NCBI RefSeq assembly: GCF_019061185.1
Contig: NZ_JAHQZU010000001.1
Location: 62,001 to 126,000, forward strand
Length of the DNA: 64,000 nt
Direction of reading: 5' to 3'
Source: Paracoccus sp. Z118
GTDB lineage: Bacteria > Pseudomonadota > Alphaproteobacteria > Rhodobacterales > Rhodobacteraceae
Under the pieces are notes generated by a model. That model did no database searches. It worked only from the letters and a program-made list of their open reading frames with translations, and was not told the DNA's origin. The translations under genes were made by a program, and so were the position numbers. How positions within the stretch are numbered: the first letter of the stretch is position 1; every line of letters begins with the position of its first letter. Below, piece by piece: positions 56,316 to 63,933 of the stretch.

Positions 56316-56971
56316 CGCGGCGCCCTTCCGAAGCGGCGTTCCAGCCAGCGCAGGCCGACGACCGAGATCAGGCTGATGACGAGGAAGAACACCCCCACCA
56401 GCGTCATCGGCTCGACATAGCGATAGGTCGTGTTGGCGACGATCCGCGCCTGGCTCATCATCTCGACCACGGTGATGGCGGTCAGCAGCGGCGTTTCCTT
56501 GAACATCGCCAGCAGGTAGTTCGCCATCGCGGGGACCATCGGCGGGATCGCCTGTGGCAGGATGACGTTGATCCAGGTCTGCCGCGCGGTCAGGTTGGTC
56601 GCCTTCGCCGCCTCCCACTGGCCGCGCGGCACGGCCTCGATGCCGCCGCGATAGACCTCGGCGGCATAGGTCGCGTAATGCAGCCCCATGCCGATCACCC
56701 CGGCGGTCAGCGCGGGCAGGCGCAGGCCGATATCCGGCAGGACGTAGAAGATGAAGTAGAGCTGCACCAGCAGCGGCGTGCCGCGGATGAACTCGACGAT
56801 GAACGAGGTCGTCCGCGACACGATCCGGTTCGAGGACCGGCGCAGCACGGCGAAGACCAGCCCCAGCACCGCGGCGACTGCGGCCCCGAGGATCGTGGCG
56901 AGGATCGTCACCTTCAGCCCCGACAGCAGGACCGGCGTGATCTCGGCCGCGAATTCCCAATCCCACTGCAT
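56312..56971 (-). CDS. ehuD: Ectoine/hydroxyectoine ABC transporter permease EhuD
   Basis: 219 residues, polar-amino-acid-type permease with about five hydrophobic helices. F-I-R-G-T-P-L-L-V-Q-L-Y-F near residue 63 and the EAA-like P-R-G-Q-W-E-A-A-K-A ... L-P-Q-A-I-P-P near residue 120 are characteristic. Paired with EhuC (1-base overlap) and followed by eutA. Confidence 0.92.
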   Translation of the reverse strand: MQWDWEFAAEITPVLLSGLKVTILATILGAAVAAVLGLVFAVLRRSSNRIVSRTTSFIVEFIRGTPLLVQLYFIFYVLPDIGLRLPALTAGVIGMGLHYATYAAEVYRGGIEAVPRGQWEAAKATNLTARQTWINVILPQAIPPMVPAMANYLLAMFKETPLLTAITVVEMMSQARIVANTTYRYVEPMTLVGVFFLVISLISVVGLRWLERRFGRAPR

Positions 56972-57627
56972 CAGCGCACCCCGTCCAGCCCGCGCGTCAC
57001 CCGCCGCTCGATCCGGCGGATCAGGGTCGAGAGCGCGAGCGCCATGAGGAAGTAGAGGATCAGGATGGTCACGAACGGCACCAGCGTGTTTCCGGTCTGC
57101 GACCGCACGATCTGCGCCTGAAAGGTCATGTCCGAGAGCGAGATCAGCGACACGACCGCCGTCGCCTTCAGCAGTTCGATGGCGTTGTTGCCGAAGGTCG
57201 GCAGCATCAGCGGCAGCGCCTGCGGCAGAATGACGTGACGCAGCCGCTGCCAGCGCGACAGGTTCAGCGCGACCGTCGCCTCATGCTGGTCGCGCGGCAC
57301 GGCGAGGATCGCGCCGCGCACCACCTCGGCCCCGTAGGCGCCGACATTGAGGCCGAGCGCCGTCACCCCCGCCTGCATCGGCGTCAGCGACACGCCCAGC
57401 ATCGGCAGCACGAAGTAGATCCAGAACAGCTGCACGAAGATCGAGGTGCCGCGGAAGAACTCGATGAAGGCCGTGGCGAGCCAGCGCACCGGCGGCCACG
57501 GCGCGATGCGGCCCAGCCCGGCGACGAAGGCGACCACCAGCGCCACCGCGCAGCCCATCACGGTCAGCTGCACGGTCACCCATGTGCCCTGAAGGATCAG
57601 CAGAAGATATCCCGGCCAGTCGCCCAT
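56971..57627 (-). CDS. ehuC: Ectoine/hydroxyectoine ABC transporter permease EhuC
   Basis: 218 residues, same family as EhuD. F-F-R-G-T-S-I-F-V-Q-L-F-W near residue 58 and V-P-R-D-Q-H-E-A-T-V-A ... L-P-Q-A-L-P near residue 112. Inner-membrane half-channel for ectoine uptake. It comes 93 bases after ehuB, with a strong hairpin between. Confidence 0.92.
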   Translation of the reverse strand: MGDWPGYLLLILQGTWVTVQLTVMGCAVALVVAFVAGLGRIAPWPPVRWLATAFIEFFRGTSIFVQLFWIYFVLPMLGVSLTPMQAGVTALGLNVGAYGAEVVRGAILAVPRDQHEATVALNLSRWQRLRHVILPQALPLMLPTFGNNAIELLKATAVVSLISLSDMTFQAQIVRSQTGNTLVPFVTILILYFLMALALSTLIRRIERRVTRGLDGVR

Positions 57628-57660
57628 GCGGCCCCTTGCCTGATTTCGGTGAAAGATATG

Positions 57661-57686
57661 CGCTGCGGGGCCAGAACCCCGCAGCG
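57661..57686 (-). terminator. Hairpin between ehuB and ehuC
   Basis: CGCTGCGGGG and CCCCGCAGCG form a perfect 10-base-pair stem with a 6-base loop. Located after the binding-protein gene, it probably stabilises ehuAB mRNA or partly stops transcription so that EhuB exceeds the permease. Confidence 0.65.
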
Positions 57687-57720
57687 CCCGTTCAGCCCGG
57701 CGCGGTCATGCGCGCGCGGA

Positions 57721-58545
57721 TCATTCCTGCGCGCAGAGCGTGTCGCGGTCGGTCGAGATCGCCGCCTCGGCCGAGAAGCCGTAGGGCTCGATGATCTGCG
57801 CGAACTCGCCCGATTCCTTCAGCGCCGCCAGTTCCACGTCGAAGGCGTCGCGCAGTTCGGTGTCGCCCGAATGGAACGCCACCCCGTCGCAATAGACCGG
57901 CGCGCCCTGCACGGGGGCGAAGACTTCCAGGCTGGAATCCCCCGACTTCACCAGCAGGTCGTTCAGCGACAGGACCGGCAGCGAATAGGCGTCGATGCGG
58001 CCCTGCTGCAGCATCGTCAGCCCCGACTGCGGGTCCGGCACCACGACCAGCCGGTCGCGCGGAACGCCCGCGTCCAGCGCCAGCCGCTCCTCGGTGCCGC
58101 CGCCGGGCGCGCCGAGGCGGGCAGTCTCGTCATTGGCGAAATCCTCGTAGGACTGGAAGCCCTTAGGGTTGCCGGCGGGGATCAGCAGCGCCTCGGCGTC
58201 GCACAGCACGGGCTGGGAATAGGCGACGGCGGCGCAGCGGTCGGGCTTCATGAACAGCCCGGCGGCGATGGCATCCACCCGGCGCGCCTGAAGGCTGGGG
58301 ATCATCGCGCCGTAATCGATCACCTGGGCGTCGAGATTCTCGACCCCCAGCCGCTGGAACACCGCCCGCGCCACGTCAGGCGCCGCGCCCGAGACGTTGC
58401 CCGAGGAATCGATGGCGGTGAAGGGCGGCTCGTTGCCGATGGCGATGGTCGCCGTCCCGTCGGATTTCAGCTCATCAAGGGTCACGGCCGACGCCATCGC
58501 CGGGGCGGCGGCGAGCATCATTGCAGCCAGCACACAGGTTTTCAT
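57721..58545 (-). CDS. ehuB: Ectoine/hydroxyectoine-binding protein EhuB
   Basis: 274 residues with a Sec signal peptide (cleavage after A-M-A-S-A near residue 20) and a cluster F periplasmic binding fold: I-G-N-E-P-P-F-T-A near residue 38, G-A-A-P-D-V-A-R-A, D-A-I-A-A-G-L-F and R-I-D-A-Y. It delivers ectoine or hydroxyectoine to EhuCD. Two cysteine pairs may form disulfides. Gap of 44 bases after ehuA. Confidence 0.92.
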   Translation of the reverse strand: MKTCVLAAMMLAAAPAMASAVTLDELKSDGTATIAIGNEPPFTAIDSSGNVSGAAPDVARAVFQRLGVENLDAQVIDYGAMIPSLQARRVDAIAAGLFMKPDRCAAVAYSQPVLCDAEALLIPAGNPKGFQSYEDFANDETARLGAPGGGTEERLALDAGVPRDRLVVVPDPQSGLTMLQQGRIDAYSLPVLSLNDLLVKSGDSSLEVFAPVQGAPVYCDGVAFHSGDTELRDAFDVELAALKESGEFAQIIEPYGFSAEAAISTDRDTLCAQE

Positions 58546-58589
58546 GGTCTTCTCCGCTGTTGGACTTTTTTCGTTGGGCGTGTTCGTGG

Positions 58590-59375
58590 TCAGACGCGGT
58601 GGCCCGCGGCGATGATCTTGTGCAGGAAGGACTGGGTCCGCTCCTGCACAGGATTGGTGAATATCTCTTCGGGCGGGCCCTGTTCGCAGATCCGCCCCCG
58701 GTCGAAGAACAGCACGCGATCCGCGAATTCGCGGGCGAACCCCATCTCGTGCGTGACCAGCAGCATGGTCATGTCGGTTTCCGAGGCGAGGCGCTTCATC
58801 ACCTCCAGCACCTCCTCGACCAGTTCGGGATCAAGGGCCGAGGTGACTTCGTCGAACAGCATGATTTCCGGTTGCAGCGCCAGCGCGCGGGCGATCGCCA
58901 CGCGCTGCTTCTGCCCGCCCGAAAGCTGCGCGGGCATGGCGTCTTCCTTGTCAGCCAGCCCCACCATGTCCAGCAGGCCCCGCGCGTCGGCTTCGGCGTC
59001 GGGGCGCGGCTTGCCCTGCGTCAGCACCGGGGCCAGCGTGATGTTGTCCAGCACCGACTTGTGCGGGAACAGGTTGAAGTGCTGAAAGACCATGCCGATG
59101 TGCCGGCGCATCTTGTGCAGATGCGCCTCGTCGGCTGGCACCTCGGCGCCGTTCTTTTCCATGTGATACAGCGGCTCGCCGCAGACCTCGATCCGCCCGC
59201 CGGATATGGGCTCCAGCGTCATGAGCATTCGCAGGATGGTCGTCTTGCCGGAGCCCGAGGGGCCGATCAGCGCCAGTTTCTCGCCCTTCTCGACGTCGAA
59301 GGACATGCCGTCGATGACGGTCAGCTTGCCGAAGGATTTCTGAAGATTCTCGATGCGGATGATGGGTTCGGTCAA
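58590..59375 (-). CDS. ehuA: Ectoine/hydroxyectoine ABC transporter ATPase EhuA
   Basis: 261 residues. Walker [11 protein letters not shown] near residue 38, Q-loop [10 protein letters not shown], signature L-S-G-G-Q-K-Q-R near residue 150, Walker [11 protein letters not shown]. Polar amino-acid type. First gene of the minus-strand ehu-eut-doe operon; the promoter-like region with a palindrome lies 60-75 bases upstream. Confidence 0.93.
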   Translation of the reverse strand: MTEPIIRIENLQKSFGKLTVIDGMSFDVEKGEKLALIGPSGSGKTTILRMLMTLEPISGGRIEVCGEPLYHMEKNGAEVPADEAHLHKMRRHIGMVFQHFNLFPHKSVLDNITLAPVLTQGKPRPDAEADARGLLDMVGLADKEDAMPAQLSGGQKQRVAIARALALQPEIMLFDEVTSALDPELVEEVLEVMKRLASETDMTMLLVTHEMGFAREFADRVLFFDRGRICEQGPPEEIFTNPVQERTQSFLHKIIAAGHRV

Positions 59376-59407
59376 AAAGGTCTGCCCCCCTGGGCTGGTT
59401 CGGGGTC

Positions 59408-59450
59408 AGCATTGTGATGCATCTGGGTCATGTCAATCCGAAAGTCGGAT
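59408..59450 (-). promoter_or_regulatory. Candidate ehuA promoter with palindromic operator
   Basis: On the minus strand, ATCCGA-CTT-TCGGAT (59436-59450) is a perfect 6-base inverted repeat with a 3-base spacer, and the -35-like TTGACA begins in its last base (59431-59436). A -10 would fall near 59408-59414, where AATGCT is a poor match. The overlap of palindrome and -35 fits control by a repressor such as EnuR, encoded next door. Confidence 0.5.
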
Positions 59451-59497
59451 CATTACAATCTGGGGGTGTGGGCAGGGGTGGCTGACCCCGTAACTGC

Positions 59498-60883
59498 CTA
59501 GATCATCGGCAGGATCGGCTCGACCGTGCGGGCCATCATGCCGGATATGACGCCGAGCGCATGCCGCAACTGACCCATGTCGGCCGAGCCGAGCGCGATT
59601 CGCACCGCGCCGCCGCCGCTGCGTTCGTTCAGCCGGAAGGCGCGGCCCGAGGCGACGGCCACGCCGCGCGAATGGGCCAATGCGACGAAATCATCCTCGG
59701 GCGCGTCGGGCGGCAGTTCCAGCCACAGATGCAGGCTCTGCGGATGGGCGCGGAACGGCAGGCCCGCCAGCATCTGCGCGGCCAGCGCGTGGCGTTCCGC
59801 CAGCGCGCCCCGCTGCCAGCCGATCAACTCGGCCACCGTGCCATCGGTCAGCCAGTGGCTCAGCAACTCCACCATCACCGGGGTCGCGACCCAGTTCGTG
59901 ACCAGATGCCGGTTCGCCGCCGCCGTCGCCAGCCGTTCCGGCACAACCAGATAAGCAAGCCGCAGGCCGGGCAGGGTGATCTTGGTGAAGCCGCTGACAT
60001 GCAGCACCCGTTCGGGGGCGAGGGCCGCATAGGGGGGCGGGCGGTCCACGATCAGCGCGTTCAGCACGTCGTTCTCGATGATCGTCAGATCGTGGCGGCG
60101 GGCCACCTCGACGATCTCGGCCCGGCGATCCGCCGGGGAGAGGACGGCGCGCGGATTGATCGCGGCGGGTTGCAGATAGACGGCCCGCAGCCCGCCCCGC
60201 CGCGCCGCCCGGTCGAGCGATGCCGGCACGACCCCGTGGTCGTCCACCGCCAGCGGCTCCAGCTGCAGGCCCAGATAGCGGGCCAGCGGCATCAGCAGAT
60301 GATGGGTCAGGTGCGCCGCCGCGAGCGTTCCGCCCGGCGGCACCGCCGTCATCACGGCGGTCGAGATCGCGGGCGTCGCCCCGTCGGTGATGACGATCCG
60401 GTCGGGACTCGCGTCGATGCCGCCCTGCGCCAGCCAGTCCGAGGCGACGTGCTGATGCGGCGGCATGATCGAGTTCGGCCGGAACGACAGCGCGTCCTGC
60501 GGCGGCATGTTCTGCGCCAGCCATATCAGCCCCTCGCGCATCCGCTCCACATGCAGGCGGTCGGTGACGGGCTTGAGGATCGACAGATCCACCACCTCGC
60601 CGCTGCGCTGCACCAGATAGGGCGGCCGCGTTTCCGCCGCCGCCGGCAGCACGAAACTGCCGCGCCCCACCGCCCCCGCGATCAGCCCGCGGCGGATCAG
60701 CTCCTCATAGGCGCGGGACACGGTCTGGAGCGACAGGTCCAGCCGATGCGCAAGCTGGCGCTGCGGCAGCAGCCGCTCGCCCGCCGCCAGATCGCCGCGC
60801 CGGATCGCCTGCGCAAGCTGCTCGGCCAGCGACAGATAGGCCGGTCGGGTCAGGCTGGCGCGGTCGGGCATCCACGATGTCAT
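59498..60883 (-). CDS. enuR: MocR/GntR-type regulator of ectoine catabolism EnuR
   Basis: 461 residues. N-terminal winged helix of the GntR type (residues ~10-75; L-P-S/Q-R-Q-L-A-x-R-L-D-L-S-L-Q-T-V-S-R-A-Y-E-E-L) and a fold-type I aminotransferase domain (~95-455) with the PLP lysine in S-G-F-T-K-I-T-L-P-G-L near residue 300. EnuR binds PLP and senses ectoine-derived N-acetyl-diaminobutyrate or diaminobutyrate to derepress the import/catabolism genes. It is read in the same direction as, and ends 122 bases before, ehuA. Mobile-element debris begins within about 70 bases of its start. Confidence 0.92.
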   Translation of the reverse strand: MTSWMPDRASLTRPAYLSLAEQLAQAIRRGDLAAGERLLPQRQLAHRLDLSLQTVSRAYEELIRRGLIAGAVGRGSFVLPAAAETRPPYLVQRSGEVVDLSILKPVTDRLHVERMREGLIWLAQNMPPQDALSFRPNSIMPPHQHVASDWLAQGGIDASPDRIVITDGATPAISTAVMTAVPPGGTLAAAHLTHHLLMPLARYLGLQLEPLAVDDHGVVPASLDRAARRGGLRAVYLQPAAINPRAVLSPADRRAEIVEVARRHDLTIIENDVLNALIVDRPPPYAALAPERVLHVSGFTKITLPGLRLAYLVVPERLATAAANRHLVTNWVATPVMVELLSHWLTDGTVAELIGWQRGALAERHALAAQMLAGLPFRAHPQSLHLWLELPPDAPEDDFVALAHSRGVAVASGRAFRLNERSGGGAVRIALGSADMGQLRHALGVISGMMARTVEPILPMI

Positions 60884-60956
60884 GATTTGCTGCTAGCGCA
60901 TCGGCGCGAAGATGCAAGACATTGCGGAATTGTTCTGGCAACGGCGGCTGGCCCCT

Positions 60957-61376
60957 GTTCGGCGACCTGCCCGGCCTTGCCCCTGGCCTTTTCATGCTCG
61001 AGCGCGTTGAGCAGTTCGATGGTGGAGAAGAAGCGGGCCTTCTGGCGGTGGTGTTCGATAGCCTGGATGCCCAAGGCGGTCGCGACATGGGTCCTGCCGG
61101 TGCCCGGCCCGCCGATCAGCACAACGTTCTGCGCGCCGTCGATGAACTCGCAGCGGTGGAGCTGGCGCACCGCGGCCTCTTGATCTCGCTGGCCGAGAAG
61201 TCGAAGCCAGCCAGATCCTTGTAGGCCGGGAAGCGCGCGGCCTTCATGTGATAGGCGATGGAGCGCACCTCGCGCTCGGCCACCTCAACCTTCAGGAGCT
61301 GCGTCAGGATCGGCACGGCGGCCTCGAAGATTGGCGCGCCTTGCCCGACAAGATCGGCGACGGCCTGGTTGTTCGG
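60957..61376 (-). pseudogene. IS21-type helper ATPase (IstB) remnant
   Basis: Fragment of an IstB-like ATPase. The upstream half (A-A-R-F-P-A-Y-K-D-L-A-G-F-D-F) is in one frame and the Walker A part (R-Q-L-H-R-C-E-F-I, then L-I-G-G-P-G-T-G-R-T-H-V-A) in another, so a frameshift lies near 61170-61195. Homology stops after K-A-G-Q-V-A-E near 60957; the Walker B and the C-terminus are missing. In Walker A the lysine is Arg (G-T-G-R-T). It cannot be functional. Confidence 0.8.
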
Positions 61377-61736
61377 TCCCGGCATCTGATGGATCGGGTT
61401 GAGGATGAATCTGTCCGACTCTGAGATGCAGACCTTGCAAATTTAATCACAGGGGTTGAGGCCGTTCAGCGTCTTGAGCCGACGCGCGAAGTTGTCGGCG
61501 GCCATGAAGTCGGCCAAGTGCGCGCGCAGCTGGTCGTGATCGTCGTAGTGGAAACGCTTGACGGTCGCCTCCCTGATCGTGCGGTTCATCGGCTCGACCG
61601 GGCCATTGGTCCACGGATGATTTGGCTTCGTCAGCCTGTGCTCGATCCCGTGGGCCTCGCAGATCATGTCGAAGCGCATCTGCCGTGACCAGGGCGTGTT
61701 CCGATTGCGCGGCTGGTCGGCGAACTGGATGCCGTA
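61377..61736 (-). pseudogene. IS481-type transposase C-terminal remnant
   Basis: Integrase-core fragment reading Y-G-I-Q-F-A-D-Q-P-R-N-R-N-T-P-W-S-R-Q, T-K-P-N-H-P-W-T-N-G-P-V-E-P-M-N-R-T, then R-R-L-K-T-L-N-G-L. A TAA at 61443-61445 interrupts it in frame where the family has a Tyr/Phe-like residue; the expected end (I-C-K ... I-H-Q-M-P-G) continues in the same frame beyond the stop. The N-terminal half, including the helix-turn-helix and first catalytic Asp, is absent, cut off by the IS110-type element. Confidence 0.8.
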
Positions 61737-61763
61737 GCATGTTTGGAATGAAGCGCTGAAGAG

Positions 61764-61869
61764 GGCTATGGCCGCGCGCGAAGCCAGCAATTTGCGCAGC
61801 GGGCGGCCATAGCCGGGGCTCAGGTCTCTATGGTGGTTTTGCGAACCACACCTCAGAGGAGACCCCGGC
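61764..61869 (+). ncRNA. Structured leader of the IS110-type element, possible bridge RNA
   Basis: Between the IS481 remnant and the IS110 transposase start lie nested inverted repeats: GGCTATGGCCGC (61764-61775) with GCGGCCATAGCC (61803-61814), and GCCGGGG (61812-61818) with CCCCGGC (61863-61869) enclosing GTGGTT/AACCAC (61833-61849). IS110-group elements encode a bridge RNA in the non-coding left end just upstream of the recombinase gene. The position fits, but I see no proof of guide loops, and the stretch is short. Confidence 0.35.
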
Positions 61870-61870
61870 C

Positions 61871-63000
61871 ATGACCAAGGCCCATGATACGACGGGTGCC
61901 CGCGTTCTGGTAGGCATCGACATATCGAAGCACCGCCATGAGGTTCTGATCGCCGTGCCCGGCAAGACGCGGCGGCGACGGATGACGGTCCTGAACACCG
62001 CGGCCGATTACCGGCGCCTGATCGAAGCTCTGCGCGGCTTCGAGCTGCCCGTCACGATCGGGTTCGAAGCGACAGGCAATTATCACCGCGCCCTGATGTT
62101 CGCCCTGGGCGCCGCCGGCTTCGAGTTGAAGCTGGTTTCCTCGGTCGCGCTCGCCCGCACCCGGGAGGCGCTGCACAACAGCTGGGACAAGAACGACCCG
62201 AAGGACGCCCAGGTCATCCTGCACATGCTCCAGATCGGCGCCGTCCAGGTCTTTCACGACCCTCTGGTTGCCGGCACCAGCGACATCCAGGAATTGTCGA
62301 AGACCTACGAGATGGTCGCACGCTCCAAGACCGAGTTGTGGCATCGGATCCTGACCCACTACCTCCCGCTCTACTTCCCGGAGGCGGACCGGTTCCACCG
62401 CAGTTCGCGGGGCGACTGGTTCTTCGCGTTCCTGGAGGCCTTCCCATCGCCGCACATGATCACGGCGATGGACAAGGAGACCTTCATTCAGGTGGCGTGG
62501 CCGGTGATCGGTCGTCGCGTGAGCAAGGCCGCTCTTCTGGCGGATATCTACGAGACCTCAAGGACTTCCGTGGGCCTGCCCGTGGCACCGGACTCAGATG
62601 CGATAAGCATGTTCCGCCTCGTGCTCGCCCAGGGGCGCAGCCTCATCCAGCAGCGCAATGCCATTGAGGCGCGCGCCGCCAAGCTTCTGGGAGATCACCC
62701 GGATTATCGCCTGTTGCGCACGATTCCGGGTATCGGCCCGATCAATGCGCTTGCGGTGCTGGCCGAGGCCGGCGACCTGCGGCGCTTCCGCCATCACCGG
62801 CAGTTCCTGAAGTTCTGCGGTATGGATCTGGCGACGGTGCAGTCCGGCCTGTTCCGCGGCAGAAGCAAGATCTCGAAGTATGGCAATGCCCGGCTGCGCC
62901 GCACACTCTGGCTGGCCGGTCAGACGGCCGTGCTCAAGCCGGCCAACAGCTTCCGCGACAAGTTCGAGCGCTACATCGCGCAAGATCGGCACAACCCGGA
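61871..63000 (+). pseudogene. IS110-family transposase, 3'-truncated
   Basis: About 376 residues of an IS110 recombinase from ATG 61871. DEDD (RuvC-like) motifs are visible: V-G-I-D-I-S-K near residue 13, F-E-A-T-G-N-Y near residue 65, W-D-K-N-D-P-K-D-A near residue 104. The C-terminal Tnp_20 part has T-I-P-G-I-G-P-I-N-A and the serine in R-S-K-I-S-K-Y-G-N-A-R-L. Homology stops after R-Y-I-A-Q-D-R-H-N-P-D near base 63000, roughly 40 residues short; the frame then runs on to 63214 through unrelated DNA. Probably inactive unless the tail is dispensable. Confidence 0.85.
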
Positions 63001-63422
63001 TCTCCGTCCACCCCGAGCTGACGCCCAGGCAGATGCTCGAACTCGGTGTGTTCTGCGGGAAATATCTCACCGACTGCCGCGCGGAGTTCCCCGCGAGCTG
63101 GTTTGCACGCGCCAAGCTCGCGCCCGCCCGCCGCGACTGTTCCCTGAACTATTTCGGCGTGGACGCCAGCCAGCCCCTGTCGGAATGGCGACGGAAGGGG
63201 TGGATACATCCTGATGATCCGCGCGGCTGGTTCCAGTGGTATTGCCGCTGTTATCTGGGTCGCCGCCTGCCACAGGAGGACGCGCGCCAGATCGGACGCT
63301 GGAATGCGATGAGGCGGCACGTGTCGCAGGTGAGAAGAAACTGCGAGCCGGGCAATCCAATGTGCAGGCCGCGCCAGCGCCAGGCGCTCTTGCATTGGGC
63401 CTATGACAGCCGGAAAATTTAA
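63000..63422 (+). pseudogene. 3' fragment of a conserved hypothetical gene
   Basis: In a frame different from the transposase, about 140 codons read like a real conserved protein: H-P-E-L-T-P-R-Q-M-L-E-L-G-V-F-C-G-K-Y, L-N-Y-F-G-V-D-A-S-Q-P-L, G-W-I-H-P-D-D-P-R-G-W-F-Q-W-Y-C-R-Y-like, R-Q-I-G-R-W-N-A-M-R-R-H, and Q-A-L-L-H-W-A-Y-D-S-R-K-I before the stop at 63420-63422. Dense aromatic and Trp content suggests a folded domain. I know such a sequence only as a widespread protein without known function. Its 5' part is missing at the junction with the IS110 remnant; there is no start codon or binding site. Confidence 0.65.
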
Positions 63423-63843
63423 GGTTACCGCCGGTTCGCGAAGGTCGATTGGCTGAGGCGCGACATCGCCGGCGAGCTTCATGGCCGGAGTATATCTCGC
63501 TACATGCTGACGAACGCGCCCTGCCTGGTCTTCCATTCTTCCGGGAGCACAATGAGCGTCAGTTCACTGGCTGCGAAGATTTCGATCCGGGTTTCGGTCG
63601 GCCCTCGGTTGGATTGTCGGAACGATACAGATTTTTTCGTAGTAGTCATCATTATTAATCAATGGCTTGCGGCCAATTCACCAAATCGGCGCAGGCAACA
63701 GGTCGGGAGAATATTGCGCCGGAGAGAGCGCTTCCGGGCCTCCTGGCGGCAGGGCCAGTGCTCAGTTCGTCCCGCATAACCCTCGAAAATAACGGAAAAA
63801 TCCGGCCGCAGCCGGATGGGGAGAACGCTTTCGCGCGGGCAAG
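63423..63843. other. AT-richer region before tRNA-Ser
   Basis: About 420 bases of lower GC than the rest of the window (for example the T-rich and A/T-only runs at 63632-63662). Apart from the possible 50-codon ORF listed separately I see no gene. The composition suggests acquired DNA. Confidence 0.5.
63500..63652 (-). CDS. Possible small protein of 50 residues
   Basis: A minus-strand ORF from ATG 63652 to a TAG at 63500-63502. It reads M-M-T-T-T-K-K-S-V-S-F-R-Q-S-N-R-G-P then R-I-E-I-F-A-A-S-E-L-T-L-I-V-L-P-E-E-W-K and ends A-F-V-S-M: basic start, then an amphipathic or hydrophobic middle, which looks more protein-like than the shadow frames around it. The start lies in an A/T-rich stretch with a second ATG next to it; no clear ribosome-binding site is present. 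Function unknown; it may be chance. Confidence 0.35.
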   Translation of the reverse strand: MMTTTKKSVSFRQSNRGPTETRIEIFAASELTLIVLPEEWKTRQGAFVSM

Positions 63844-63933
63844 TGGCGGAGGCGGTGGGATTCGAACCCACGGTGGAGTCCCCCCCACGTCGGTTTTCAA
63901 GACCGGTGCATTAAGCCACTCTGCCACGCCTCC
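63844..63933 (-). tRNA. tRNA-Ser (anticodon UGA)
   Basis: A 90-base class II tRNA: acceptor GGAGGCG pairing with CGCCTCC, anticodon loop CTTGAAA giving UGA, a long variable arm (GTGGGGGGGACTCCAC region), T-arm GGTTCGAATCC and encoded CCA. It is adjacent to the mobile-element debris, and tRNA-Ser genes are common integration sites. Confidence 0.96.

Noticed and set aside
61443..61790. Independent 115-residue transposase gene starting at 61790
   Set aside because: The first ~18 residues come from unrelated DNA of the IS110 left end; homology begins at 61736, so the ATG is not a true start.
63000..63214. Natural C-terminus of the IS110 transposase
   Set aside because: The last ~70 codons of that frame are Arg/Pro-rich and lie over a better coding frame of an unrelated gene, so they are an artefact of truncation.
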